A DNA stretch of 64,000 bases from Nocardiopsis sp. NRRL B-16309. GTDB taxonomy: Bacteria > Actinomycetota > Actinomycetes > Streptosporangiales > Streptosporangiaceae. The DNA lies in NCBI RefSeq assembly GCF_001279585.1, contig NZ_LGEC01000080.1:62001-126000 (forward strand), in the 5' to 3' direction. This document shows, one piece after another, positions 53,003 to 62,173 of the stretch; the stretch's first letter is position 1, and every line of letters starts with the position of its first letter. The position numbers and the translations under genes are program-made. Under the pieces are notes generated by a model. It saw nothing but the letters and a program-made list of their open reading frames with translations. It ran no database searches and had not been told where the DNA came from.

Positions 53003-54184
53003 TTGTCCACCTCCACTGACGCCGCCACCGACGCCGCCACGGGCACTCCCGACGAGCAGTCCCACGCCTCGCCCGCCACCACCCCCGACGGAGACCCCGT
53101 GTCCAGCGCGGCCCTGCGCCCCCACGCCGAGCAGACCTACGCCGCCGAGCTGGCGGCCCTCGCCGGGGCCGACGACCGCCAGCGCCCCCCGGGCTGGAAG
53201 CTGTCCCCGTGGGCGGTCACCCAGTACCTGCTGGGCACCACGATGGACGACGGCACCGAGATCACGCCGAAGTACATCGGCTCCCGCCGGGTCGTGGAGG
53301 TCGCCGTCGCCACGCTGGCCACCGACCGCGCCCTGCTGCTGATCGGCGTGCCCGGCACGGCCAAGACCTGGTTGTCGGAGCACCTGGCCGCGGCCATCGC
53401 CGGCGACTCGACCCTCCTGGTGCAGGGCACCGCCGGCACCTCGGAGGAGGCCGTCCGGTACGGCTGGAACTACGCCCGGCTGCTCGCCGAGGGCCCGTCC
53501 GAGGCCGCGATGGTCCCGAGCCCGGTCATGACCGCGATGGCGCGCGGGTCGATCGCCCGCATCGAGGAGCTCACCCGGATGCCGTCCGACGTCCAGGACG
53601 GGCTCATCACGGTCCTGTCGGAGAAGGCGCTGCCCGTCGCCGAGCTGGGCGTGGAGGTGCAGGCCCGGCGCGGGTTCAACGTCATCGCCACCGCCAACGA
53701 CCGCGACCGCGGCGTCAACGACCTCTCCAGCGCGCTGCGCCGCCGCTTCAACACGGTGGTGCTGCCCGTCCCCGACAGCGCGGAGGACGAGGTCCGCATC
53801 GTCACCCAGCGCGTGGAGCAGCTCGGCCGGGCGCTGGAGCTGCCCGAGGTGCCCACCAGCCTCACCGAGATCCAGCGGGTGGTCACCGTCTTCCGCGAGC
53901 TGCGCTCGGGGGTGACCGAGGACAACGGCACCAAGGTCAAGTCGCCCAGCGGCACCCTGAGCACCGCCGAGGCGATCTCCGTCATCACCAACGGCATCGC
54001 GCTGGCCGCCCACTTCGGCGACGGGCTGCTGCGCCCGGCCGACGTGGCCGCGGGCATCCAGGGAGCGGTCGTGCAGGACCGCGTCTCCGACGGCGTGGTG
54101 TGGCGCGAGTACCTGGAGACCGTGGCGCGCGGCCGCGAGGGCTGGAGCGAGTTCTACCGCGCCTGCCGCGAGGTGAGCGCCTGA
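53003..54184 (+). CDS. MoxR-type AAA+ ATPase
   Basis: 393 residues from TTG 53003, directly after the previous stop (TAG). Walker A GVPGTAKT (115-122), an altered Walker B (ARIEELTRMP, Glu for the usual Asp), sensor region NVIATANDRDRGVNDLSSALRRRF and the arginine-finger area RRRFNTVV. MoxR ATPases act as chaperones that load or remodel partners together with a vWA protein; the vWA gene is two genes downstream. The stop shares a base with the next start (TGATG). Confidence 0.88.
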   Translation: MSTSTDAATDAATGTPDEQSHASPATTPDGDPVSSAALRPHAEQTYAAELAALAGADDRQRPPGWKLSPWAVTQYLLGTTMDDGTEITPKYIGSRRVVEVAVATLATDRALLLIGVPGTAKTWLSEHLAAAIAGDSTLLVQGTAGTSEEAVRYGWNYARLLAEGPSEAAMVPSPVMTAMARGSIARIEELTRMPSDVQDGLITVLSEKALPVAELGVEVQARRGFNVIATANDRDRGVNDLSSALRRRFNTVVLPVPDSAEDEVRIVTQRVEQLGRALELPEVPTSLTEIQRVVTVFRELRSGVTEDNGTKVKSPSGTLSTAEAISVITNGIALAAHFGDGLLRPADVAAGIQGAVVQDRVSDGVVWREYLETVARGREGWSEFYRACREVSA

Positions 54185-56718
54185 TGCGCCGACTGGACAC
54201 CAGTGGGCTGCACGTCCTGGGCGTGCGGCACCACGGCCCGGGTTCGGCCCGGGCGGTCCGGGCGGCCCTGGAGGAGATCAAGCCGGACGCCGTGCTGATC
54301 GAGGGGCCGCCCGAGGCGGACGGGCTCACGTCCCTGGTGGGCGAGCTGGAGCCGCCGGTCGCCCTGCTGGCCTACCTGGCCGACACCCCCAAGGGGGACG
54401 CGCCGCGGGCGCGGGAGGAAGGGGGAGGCGCTGCGGCCGGAGGCCGTCCGTTGAGGGTGGCGGCGGGCGGCGGGTGGGCGTTCTGGCCCTTCGCCTCCTT
54501 CTCCCCGGAGTGGCAGGCGCTGCGCTACGCGGTCGAGCACGACGTCCCCGTGCGCTTTTGCGACCTGCCCGCCGCGCACACCCTCGCCGAGCGCGTCGCC
54601 CGTGCCGAGGCGCGGGACCAGGCGGAGCGGGCGAGGGCCGAGGAGGAACGGGACGAGAGCGAACGGGTTCCCGGGGAAGGACCGGAGGCCGCGGGGGACG
54701 TGCCCGGAGGGGGCTCGCGGGAGGACGCCCGGCCGGAGGCCGTCCGGAAGGAGGCACCGTCCGAGAAGGCGGGAGGGGAACCGGCTCCGGGAGAGGTGTC
54801 GTCCGAGGACGCTCGGGACGAGGCGCCGTCCGAGGCCGGGCAGGACGAGAACGGTGTCCGGGTGGACCCGCTGGGCGTGCTCGCCCGGGCCGCGGGCTAC
54901 GACGACACCGAGCGCTGGTGGGACGACGTCATCGAGCAGCGGCGCGACGACCAGCCCTCGCCGTTCCCGGCGATCGCCGACGCCATGGCGGCCGTGCGCG
55001 CCGAGACCGGCCCCGAACGGGGCCGGGACGCGCGCCGGGAGGCGTACATGCGCCAGACCCTGCGCGCGGTGCTCAAGGAGGGGCACGACCGGGTCGCCGT
55101 GGTCTGCGGCGCCTGGCACGCGCCCGCCCTGCGCGACGTCGCCGACTACTCCGTCAAGGACGACACCGCCCTCCTGCGCGGACTGCCCAAGGCCAAGGTC
55201 AACGCCACCTGGGTGCCCTGGACCCACGGGCGCCTGGCGGCCGACAGCGGCTACGGCGCGGGGGTGTCCTCCCCGGGCTGGTACCACCACCTGTTCACCG
55301 CGCCGGACCGGCCGGTGCACCGCTGGCTCACCGACGCCGCGCGGCTGCTGCGCGAGGAGGGGCAGGCCGTGTCCTCGTCGCACGTCATCGAGGGGGTGCG
55401 GCTGTCGGAGACCCTGTCCGTCCTGCGGGGGCGCCCGCTCGCCGGGCTCGACGAGGTGTCCGAGGCGCTCACCTCCGTCCTGTGCGAGGGCGAGACCGCC
55501 CGCGCGGCGCTCGTCCACCGCCGGATGGCGATCGGCGAGCGCATGGGCGCCGTTCCGCCCAGCACGCCCATGGTGCCGTTGCAACGCGACCTCGCCGCCG
55601 CCCAGAAGCGGATGCGGCTCAAGCCCGAGCCCTTCGACCGCGACCTCGACCTGGACCTGCGCAAGGAGAGCCAGCGCGAGCGCGGTGTCCTGCTGCACCG
55701 GCTGCGCGTGCTCGGCGTGCAGTGGGGCGTGCCCCGAGACACCGGCGGCGGGCAGCGCGGCACGTTCCGGGAGGCCTGGCGGCTGCGCTGGGAACCGGAC
55801 ATGGACGTGGCGCTGATCGAGGCGAGCCGGTGGGGCACCACGGTGGCCTCGGCCGCCGCCGCCCGGGCGGTCGACCTCGCCGAGGACGCCGACCTGCCCG
55901 CGCTCACCGGCCTCACCGAGCAGTGCCTGCTGGCCGATCTCGGTGACGCGCTGCCGCACGTGCTCGCGCTGCTCACCGACCGCGCGGCCACCGACAGCGA
56001 CGTCACCCACCTGATGGCGGCGCTTCCGGCGCTGGCGCGTTCGGCCCGGTACGGCGACGTGCGCGCCACCGACGGCGGCCACCTGCGCGCGGTCGCCGAG
56101 CAGATCCTGCGGCGGGTGTGCGTGGGGCTGGCCCCGGCGGTGCACGGGCTGGACGACGACGCGGCGGCCGAGTTCGTCCGGCGCATCGACGCCACGCACG
56201 CCGCGGCCTCCCTGCTCGGCGGGGACGCGGCCGACGCGTGGACGGCCGCCCTCGTCGCCCTGGCCCGGCGGGACACCCTGCCCGGGCGGATCGCCGGCCG
56301 GATCACCCGGATGCTGTCGGACGGCGGACTGCTCTCGGCCGACGAACTGCGCCGCCGGCTGGGCCTGGCGATGTCCCCGGGGACCGAGCCCGCGGACGCC
56401 GCCGCCTGGCTGGAGGGGTTCCTCCAGGGCAGCGGGCTCATCCTGGTCCACGACGACCACCTGTTCGGGCTCATCGACACCTGGCTGCTGAGCCTGCCCG
56501 AGGAGCGGTTCACGGCGGTGCTGCCCCTGCTGCGGCGCACGTTCGGCGGCTTCGACGCCCCCGAGCGCCGCGCGATCGGGGAGGCCGCGGCCCGCGTCGA
56601 CGGCTCGCCGCGGCCCGACGACACCGCCGCCGAGCGCCGCCTCGTGGACGCGGACCGGGCCGCGCCCGCCGTGGCCGCGGTGCTGGCCGTCCTCACCAAC
56701 GGAAGGAGCCACACGTGA
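54184..56718 (+). CDS. DUF5682-family protein with two GxxH motifs
   Basis: 844 residues; ATG 54184 overlaps the MoxR stop. Residues 12-44 read as GVRHHGPGS followed by a VLIEGPPE strand (Glu40, Glu44). A second motif, VVCGAWHAP, places His312. Two GxxH motifs plus an early Glu recall the TIKI/TraB/EreA-ChaN hydrolase superfamily; this link is my inference. Residues ~130-220 are a charged Glu/Arg/Gly/Pro-rich insert, likely disordered. The C-terminal half (450-840) is helical and may contact MoxR or vWA. Confidence 0.82.
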   Translation: MRRLDTSGLHVLGVRHHGPGSARAVRAALEEIKPDAVLIEGPPEADGLTSLVGELEPPVALLAYLADTPKGDAPRAREEGGGAAAGGRPLRVAAGGGWAFWPFASFSPEWQALRYAVEHDVPVRFCDLPAAHTLAERVARAEARDQAERARAEEERDESERVPGEGPEAAGDVPGGGSREDARPEAVRKEAPSEKAGGEPAPGEVSSEDARDEAPSEAGQDENGVRVDPLGVLARAAGYDDTERWWDDVIEQRRDDQPSPFPAIADAMAAVRAETGPERGRDARREAYMRQTLRAVLKEGHDRVAVVCGAWHAPALRDVADYSVKDDTALLRGLPKAKVNATWVPWTHGRLAADSGYGAGVSSPGWYHHLFTAPDRPVHRWLTDAARLLREEGQAVSSSHVIEGVRLSETLSVLRGRPLAGLDEVSEALTSVLCEGETARAALVHRRMAIGERMGAVPPSTPMVPLQRDLAAAQKRMRLKPEPFDRDLDLDLRKESQRERGVLLHRLRVLGVQWGVPRDTGGGQRGTFREAWRLRWEPDMDVALIEASRWGTTVASAAAARAVDLAEDADLPALTGLTEQCLLADLGDALPHVLALLTDRAATDSDVTHLMAALPALARSARYGDVRATDGGHLRAVAEQILRRVCVGLAPAVHGLDDDAAAEFVRRIDATHAAASLLGGDAADAWTAALVALARRDTLPGRIAGRITRMLSDGGLLSADELRRRLGLAMSPGTEPADAAAWLEGFLQGSGLILVHDDHLFGLIDTWLLSLPEERFTAVLPLLRRTFGGFDAPERRAIGEAAARVDGSPRPDDTAAERRLVDADRAAPAVAAVLAVLTNGRSHT

Positions 56719-57875
56719 ACGCCGTGGACGAACGGGAACGACGCTGGCGGCTGGTCCTGGGCCGGGAGGCCCGGTGCGGAGGCGGATTGAGCAGCGCCGA
56801 CCAGGGGATGGACGCCGCCCTGGAGGCCCTGTACAACCGGGGCGACGACTCCGGCACCGGTGACGGCCGCCGCTCGGCCGGCCTGGGCGCGTCCGCCCCG
56901 CGGGTGTCGCGGTGGCTGGGCGACATCCGGGAGTACTTCCCGACCTCCGTCGTGCAGGTCATGCAGAAGGACGCGATGGAGCGGCTCGGCCTGCACCAGC
57001 TCCTGCTGGAGCCGGAGATGATGGAGGCGGTCGAGCCCGACGTGCACCTGGTGGGCACGCTGCTCTCGCTCAACCGGGTGATGCCGGACGAGGCCCGCGA
57101 GTCCGCGCGCGCGGTGGTGCGCAAGGTCGTCGACGACCTCGAACGCCGGGTGGCGCAGAAGACCCGCTCGGTCGTGCGCGGCGCCATCGACCGGTCCGCG
57201 CGCACGTCCCGGCCGCGGCGGGTCGCCGACATCGACTGGAACGCCACCATCCGCCGCAACCTGGCGCACTACCTGCCCGAGCACAACACGATCGTGCCGC
57301 AGACCCTCGTGGGCTACGGGAGGCGCAGCCGCGGGGTGCAGAAGGACGTGGTGCTGGCGATCGACCAGAGCGGGTCCATGGCGTCGTCCGTGGTGTACGC
57401 GAGCGTGTTCGGCGCGGTGCTGGCGTCGATGAGCGCCCTGCGCACGTCACTGGTGGCGTTCGACACCGCGGTGGTCGACCTGACCGAGGAGCTGACCGAC
57501 CCCGTCGAGGTGCTGTTCGGGACCCAGCTCGGCGGCGGCACGGACATCAACCGGGCCATCGCCTACTGCCAGGGGCTGATCACCAGGCCCAACGACTCGG
57601 TGTTCGTGCTGATCAGCGACCTGTACGAGGGCGGGGTCCGCGCGGAGATGCTCAAGCGGGTCGCCGCGATGAAGTCCGCCGGCGTGCAGGTGGTGGTCCT
57701 GCTCGCCCTGTCCGACGAGGGCGCGCCGTTCTACGACCGCACGAACGCCGCGGCCCTGGCGGAGATGGACGTCCCGGCCTTCGCCTGTACTCCGGACGCC
57801 TTCCCGGAACTCATGGCCGCCGCGATCCAGGGACAGCCCCTGACCGCCTGGGTCGACCAGCACCAGGACACCTGA
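56715..57875 (+). CDS. vWA-domain protein partner of MoxR
   Basis: 386 residues. The N-terminal 200 residues are helical; the vWA domain starts near 208 (KDVVLAIDQSGSMASS) with an intact MIDAS: DxSxS at 217-221, Thr in GGGTDINRAI and Asp in LISDLYEGG. It should bind a divalent metal and a partner. GTG start overlaps the DUF5682 stop and has GGAAGGAG upstream. Last gene of the five-gene operon, followed by a terminator. Confidence 0.9.
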   Translation: MNAVDERERRWRLVLGREARCGGGLSSADQGMDAALEALYNRGDDSGTGDGRRSAGLGASAPRVSRWLGDIREYFPTSVVQVMQKDAMERLGLHQLLLEPEMMEAVEPDVHLVGTLLSLNRVMPDEARESARAVVRKVVDDLERRVAQKTRSVVRGAIDRSARTSRPRRVADIDWNATIRRNLAHYLPEHNTIVPQTLVGYGRRSRGVQKDVVLAIDQSGSMASSVVYASVFGAVLASMSALRTSLVAFDTAVVDLTEELTDPVEVLFGTQLGGGTDINRAIAYCQGLITRPNDSVFVLISDLYEGGVRAEMLKRVAAMKSAGVQVVVLLALSDEGAPFYDRTNAAALAEMDVPAFACTPDAFPELMAAAIQGQPLTAWVDQHQDT

Positions 57876-57878
57876 CCG

Positions 57879-57910
57879 CCCGGGGCCGCGCCGCACCGCG
57901 CGGCCCCGGG
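57879..57910 (+). terminator. Terminator of the SWIM-MoxR-vWA operon
   Basis: 13-bp perfect GC stem (CCCGGGGCCGCGC arm), 6-nt loop, beginning 4 bases after the vWA stop. Confidence 0.75.
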
Positions 57911-57998
57911 CCCGTGCTCCCGGCCTTGGCGCGCGCCGGAGTGGCATTCGAGTTGCACTTATGACAGATATGGCGAGTCGGTGGCCGGAGGGGTCGAG

Positions 57999-58451
57999 AT
58001 GGCGCGATCGAGTGTTCTTGGCAGTGCCCTGCGGATCGAGCCCAACGACGAGGACCGCAGCGCTGCGGCGAAGGTCGTCAGCTCCGCGGCCGGAGGCAGC
58101 CCGCACCTGGTCCTACGGCTGTCCGACGACACCGAGGTCCGGCTTCCGGACTCCTTGCTGAGGGTCCTCCTGGCGTCGGCCGGTGAGCTCTCCGAGGGGC
58201 ACGGCGTCACAGTGCTGTCCCTCGACACCGTCCTGACCCCCGCTGAGGTCGCCGAACTGCTGGGTGTGTCACGGCCGTTCGTGGTGCGCCTGCTCGACGA
58301 GGGGCGCATCCCCAGCGAACGCCTTCCCGACAGTCGGCACCGGGTCGTACGGCTGGTCGACGTCCTGGAGTTCAGGGCGGCGAGGGAGAAGCGGCGCACG
58401 GGAAGACGGCGGATCGCTGAAGAAGTGGACTCCGCCGAACTCCCCTACTGA
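57999..58451 (+). CDS. Antitoxin with excisionase/MerR-like HTH
   Basis: 150 residues from ATG 57999 (GGAGGGG upstream). The C-terminal part holds a helix-turn-helix of the excisionase type: LTPAEVAELLGVSRPFVV, then RLPDSRHRVVRLVDVLEF. The N-terminal half likely folds against the toxin. It lies 14 bases ahead of a PIN-domain gene, the usual order of antitoxin then toxin, and should repress the pair's promoter near 57950 (TATGACAGATATG). Confidence 0.8.
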   Translation: MARSSVLGSALRIEPNDEDRSAAAKVVSSAAGGSPHLVLRLSDDTEVRLPDSLLRVLLASAGELSEGHGVTVLSLDTVLTPAEVAELLGVSRPFVVRLLDEGRIPSERLPDSRHRVVRLVDVLEFRAAREKRRTGRRRIAEEVDSAELPY

Positions 58452-58465
58452 GTGTCAGGTCGCAC

Positions 58466-59032
58466 ATGGCTCGGATCTTCGTCGACACCAACGTCCTCTT
58501 CCCCTTCTCGATCATGGATCTGTTGCCGACCCTGACCGAGGACATGCTCCACGAGGTGATCTGGACCGAGAGACTGCTCCGTGAATGGGAGCGGGTGATC
58601 GTGCGCGAACAGCACCGGTCGGCGGTGTCCGCTTCCGCGATCACGGCGGCCGTCCGGGAGTACTTCGCCGAGAGCCGTGTGGCGGAGGCCGCCTACATCC
58701 ACCTGGTGAAGGACATGCCCGGCGACGACCCCGATGACCGCCACCACATGGCCGCCGCCTTGGCGGGTGGGGCTCGCGAGATCCTCACATGGGATCGGGG
58801 GGACTTTCCGGCCGGTCCCCTGGCGGATCTCGGTCTGCGGGTCATCGACCCGGACACCTATCTCCAGGAGTTGCTCGCGGAGCTACCGGATGAGGTGGCC
58901 GCCACCCTCATACGCCTGGCCGACGAGAAGCGCCGACCGCCCAGAACACCGGAGGACCTCGCGGACGCGCTGTCCAAGGCGGGGGTTCCCGTGTTCGCGG
59001 AGGACCTGAGGACGCGGCTTCGCCGTCGCTGA
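58466..59032 (+). CDS. PIN-domain toxin (ribonuclease)
   Basis: 188 residues. PIN-fold acidic residues: Asp7 in FVDTNVLFPF, a Glu in the LREWERV helix, DDPDDRHHMAAAL and TWDRGDFP, which would hold Mg2+/Mn2+ for RNA cleavage as in VapC-like toxins. The C-terminal ~50 residues extend beyond the basic PIN fold. Partner of the preceding HTH protein. Confidence 0.85.
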   Translation: MARIFVDTNVLFPFSIMDLLPTLTEDMLHEVIWTERLLREWERVIVREQHRSAVSASAITAAVREYFAESRVAEAAYIHLVKDMPGDDPDDRHHMAAALAGGAREILTWDRGDFPAGPLADLGLRVIDPDTYLQELLAELPDEVAATLIRLADEKRRPPRTPEDLADALSKAGVPVFAEDLRTRLRRR

Positions 59033-59119
59033 GGCGGCTCACCGTTGACACCTGTCCGGCCGAGGACGCGCCGATGGCGCGTCCCCGGCCCCGCGATCTC
59101 CGCCCGGGGCGGAAGCCGG

Positions 59120-59320
59120 TCAGAGGTCGGTCTTGGCGGTGTCGAGGAAGGCCTGCCACTCGCCGGGGCCGAAGGCGAGGCTGCCGAGGTCCCGGTGCCG
59201 GGTGTCGCGCACAGCCGCCCCCGTCGCCCAGTCCGCCACCTCCACACAGGCGGCCTCACTCTGCGAGTAGCTGGACGTGCGGAAGGCACGAGCGCCAGGG
59301 GAGGGGGTCGGTGCGTTCAT
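59120..59320 (-). CDS. DUF397 small protein
   Basis: 66 residues: F-R-T-S-S-Y-S-Q, ACVEVADW, AAVRDTRHRD and a GEWQAFLDTAK ending, all DUF397 features. It starts 4 bases after the stop of a shortened XRE/DUF5753-like sequence on the same strand, the usual operon order. Confidence 0.8.
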   Translation of the reverse strand: MNAPTPSPGARAFRTSSYSQSEAACVEVADWATGAAVRDTRHRDLGSLAFGPGEWQAFLDTAKTDL

Positions 59321-59324
59321 GACG

Positions 59325-59478
59325 TCATTCCTTGTCTTGACTGTGCTCGCGGGCAATACGTTCGAGCAGCGCCAGCGTGGGGGTTCCGTCGTCCAGGGCC
59401 GCGGCACGCAGCCGGTTGTAGATGTCCGCGCAAGAGTCCTTGGTGGCTGCCGTACCAAGGCCGTACGCATCGCCACTG
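59325..59478 (-). pseudogene. Remnant of an XRE/DUF5753 regulator (C-terminal end)
   Basis: Only the last ~50 residues look real: YNRLRAAALDD...LALLERIAREHSQ resembles the end of DUF5753 domains, which normally follow an XRE helix-turn-helix and precede DUF397. The upstream part of the frame is random Pro/Gly/Arg sequence and no HTH is found. Probably a deletion remnant. Confidence 0.45.
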
Positions 59479-59730
59479 TACGCACCCCTTCCGTCGCACG
59501 GCGTTCGGCCCTGGAACCGGAACGCGGGCGAACAAGGCGCTCCCGTGGCGGTCCACGGGAAAACCGGTGGCGGGGGGCCGGGCATCCGGCTAGCCTTCCG
59601 CTCGTGCCCGAGTCGAAAGACGTGGCCGCCTAGCGGCGGCCCGCCCCACAGCAGGTCCGCCGCATCAGCGTCCATCGCCGGTGCGGCCTTCGGTGCTGCC
59701 CGGCTTCACGTCTGAGGCTCGGAGCTCTTC

Positions 59731-61110
59731 GTGCACGAACGCCACCGCGGCGGGGTCGTCCTCGCCGCCGTTCTGCTGTCCACACTCGTCTTCCCGCTGT
59801 CCATCACCGGCGCCTCCACCGCCCTTCCCGACATGCAGGCGCGGCTCGGGGGCGGACTGACCGCCGCGCAGTGGGTCATCAACGCCTACAACGCCTGTTT
59901 CGCCGCCTTCCTCGTGGTCGCCGGTTCGGTGGCCGACGCGGTCGGACGGCGCAAGGTCTACGCCGTGGGCGTCGGCCTGTTCCTGCTGAGCGGCGTGCTC
60001 GTCCCCTTCGTCCAGGACATCGCCGGACTCGTCCTCCTGCGCGCCCTGGGCGGAGCCGGGGCCGCCGCCGCGGTCGCGGGCGGAACCTCGCTGCTCGCGG
60101 CCGCGTTCGAGGGCCCGTCGCGGGCGCGCGCCTTCGGCCTGCTCGGTACCGTGCTCGGCGCGGGGACCGCGTTCGGCCCGGCCGTCTCCGGCCTGCTGGT
60201 GGAGTCCATGGGCTGGCGGTCCGCCTTCGTCGCGCCCGCCCTGGTCGCCGGTGCCGTCCTGCTGTTCGTGCCGCTGCTGCCGTCGTCGCGCGGCACGGGC
60301 CGCCGGGTCGACGTGCTGGGCGCGGCGCTGTTCACCCTGGGCCTGCTGGTTCTCCTGGCCGCGCTGGTCGAGGGTCCGGAGCGGGGACTGCCCGCGGCGG
60401 TCGGGGCCCTCGTCGTCTCGGCGCTGCTGCTCGGCGGGTTCGTCCTGGTCGAGCGTGGTCGTCGGGAGCCCCTGGTGGACCTCGCGCTGCTGACCGACCG
60501 CGGCTTCGTGGCGTACGCGCTCGCGGCGGCCACGTTCATGGCGGTGCTCGTCCCGCTGCTCGTGTACCTGCCCTCGTACTTGATCGGGGTGGTCGGGCTG
60601 TCCGCGGGTCAGACGGGCCTGTGGCTGCTGATGTTGACCGTGCCGACGCTGCTCCTGCCCACAGTGGGCGCCGAACTGGCCGCACGGCTGCCGCACACCG
60701 CTGTCGTGGTCGGGGCCCTGGTCCTGTGCGGTGCGGGAGCCCTGGGGCTCCTGGTGCTGGGACCGGACGTCACTCCGCTCTCCCTCGCGGTCCCGTTCGT
60801 CCTGATCGGTGCGGGCGTCGGGCTGACCAACGGGCTCATCGACGGCCTCGCGGTGGGCACGGTCCCAGCCGAACGTGCCGGAACGGCGGCGGGGGTGTTC
60901 AACGCGGTCCGGCTCACCCTGGAGACGGTCGCCATCGCCGTGGTCGGCGCCCTGCTGGCGGTTCTGACGGGCGGCCGACTGGAGGGCATGGCATTCACCG
61001 ACGCGTTCCACACCGTGGCCGTCTCGCTCGGCGGGCTGACCGCCGTCGTCGTGGCCGGGGTGTGCGTCCTGCGCCGCAGGAGCACCACCGAGGGGGCCCG
61101 CGTGGGCTGA
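59731..61110 (+). CDS. MFS exporter (DHA2-like)
   Basis: 459 residues, about 14 membrane segments. Motif A GSVADAVGRRKVY (~65), motif C-like GAGTAFGPAVSGLL (~145). DHA2 drug exporters share this layout. GTG 59731 follows GGAGCTC. Substrate unknown; the methyltransferase 105 bases downstream may be unrelated. Confidence 0.88.
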   Translation: MHERHRGGVVLAAVLLSTLVFPLSITGASTALPDMQARLGGGLTAAQWVINAYNACFAAFLVVAGSVADAVGRRKVYAVGVGLFLLSGVLVPFVQDIAGLVLLRALGGAGAAAAVAGGTSLLAAAFEGPSRARAFGLLGTVLGAGTAFGPAVSGLLVESMGWRSAFVAPALVAGAVLLFVPLLPSSRGTGRRVDVLGAALFTLGLLVLLAALVEGPERGLPAAVGALVVSALLLGGFVLVERGRREPLVDLALLTDRGFVAYALAAATFMAVLVPLLVYLPSYLIGVVGLSAGQTGLWLLMLTVPTLLLPTVGAELAARLPHTAVVVGALVLCGAGALGLLVLGPDVTPLSLAVPFVLIGAGVGLTNGLIDGLAVGTVPAERAGTAAGVFNAVRLTLETVAIAVVGALLAVLTGGRLEGMAFTDAFHTVAVSLGGLTAVVVAGVCVLRRRSTTEGARVG

Positions 61111-61215
61111 CCGCCTAATGTCCGATTCCGGACAGCGTGACCGGCCGGGCCGTCCGCCAGTGGATGATGGGCTGGACGGCCCGGCCACCACGCGCGGGCC
61201 GTCGTTGGTGTCGGC

Positions 61216-62004
61216 GTGAACGGGGTGAGCGGTGTGACGGGATTCGCGGACGGGCTGGGCGACGCCCGCAGGGCTGTGAGCGCCTACTTCGGCTTCCACG
61301 AGCCGGAGCAGCGGAGCACCAGGGACCCGGAGGGCGGCGACCTCCTGGACGACATCGGGGACACGGTCCACGGAGCGGACCTGCCCGTCCTCGACCGGAC
61401 GAGGCGCACCGCGCCCCCGGAGACGGACGCGTTCGACCGACCGGCCGCCCTGGCGGCGATCGAGGCCGACACCGAGGCCATCGGCTTCACCATGGCGTGC
61501 GAGGAGCCCGTCGGGCGCCTGCTCCGCGCCCTCGCCGCCGCCAAGCCCGGCGGACGCCTCCTCGAACTGGGCACGGGGACCGGCGCGGGCACCGCGTGGC
61601 TGCTCGCGGGCATGGACGGGCAGACCACGCTCGACACCCTCGACCACGACCCCGAGGCCCTGGCGGTGGCACGCCGCCACCACGGGGGCGACCCGCGCGT
61701 GACGATCCACGAGGCCGACGGCGGTTCGTGGCTGGCCGACCGGGTGGGGGCACCCGGCTACGACCTGGTGTTCGCCGACACCTGGCCCGGCAAGTACACC
61801 CACCGGGACGAGGCGCTCTCCCTGGTGCGCCGGGGCGGCTTCTACGTGGTCGACGACCTCGATCGCCAACCCGAGGGAGCGGTACCCGACGACCACCGGT
61901 CGGCCGTCGACGCGCTCGTCGCGGACCTGGAGTCCCGGACGGGCTGGGCAGTCCTGCCGCTGCTCGGCTGGTCCTGCGGCGTGCTCGTCCTGGTCCGCAC
62001 CTAG
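61216..62004 (+). CDS. SAM-dependent O-methyltransferase-like protein
   Basis: 262 residues from GTG 61216; GTG 61225 and 61231 are equal options. SAM-binding motif LLELGTGTGAGTAWLL (~116), acidic partner in TLDHDPEALAVARRH and YDLVFADTWPGKY for the catalytic metal area. Residues 1-75 do not belong to the fold and are poorly conserved in pattern. Acceptor unknown. Confidence 0.8.
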   Translation: MNGVSGVTGFADGLGDARRAVSAYFGFHEPEQRSTRDPEGGDLLDDIGDTVHGADLPVLDRTRRTAPPETDAFDRPAALAAIEADTEAIGFTMACEEPVGRLLRALAAAKPGGRLLELGTGTGAGTAWLLAGMDGQTTLDTLDHDPEALAVARRHHGGDPRVTIHEADGGSWLADRVGAPGYDLVFADTWPGKYTHRDEALSLVRRGGFYVVDDLDRQPEGAVPDDHRSAVDALVADLESRTGWAVLPLLGWSCGVLVLVRT

Positions 62005-62173
62005 GACGAGGGGAGTCCCCGCCCCGGTGAGCCCTGACGCCCCGGCCCCGGCGGTCCAAGGAGAGCCCGGTACGCTTCTGCGGCCCCTTGAGCCCCGTGA
62101 ACCCGGAGAGCCCGCAGGACCGGGGCGCTCGGCGGGTCAGCGGTCCCGGCCTCGACGAATCGGGTACTCGCGG

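Noticed and set aside
53209..54183. Plus-strand extension ahead of DUF5682
   Set aside because: It overlaps the MoxR gene in another frame; the DUF5682 domain begins at ATG 54184 with the TGATG junction.
57447..58106. Minus-strand frame across the vWA end and antitoxin start
   Set aside because: Covers the operon terminator and the 5' part of the antitoxin; no family features.
61119..61134. TGTCCG-ATTC-CGGACA hairpin after the MFS gene, similar to the putP palindrome
   Set aside because: Arms are only 6 bp and the spacing differs by two bases from the putP site, so a shared regulator cannot be supported.
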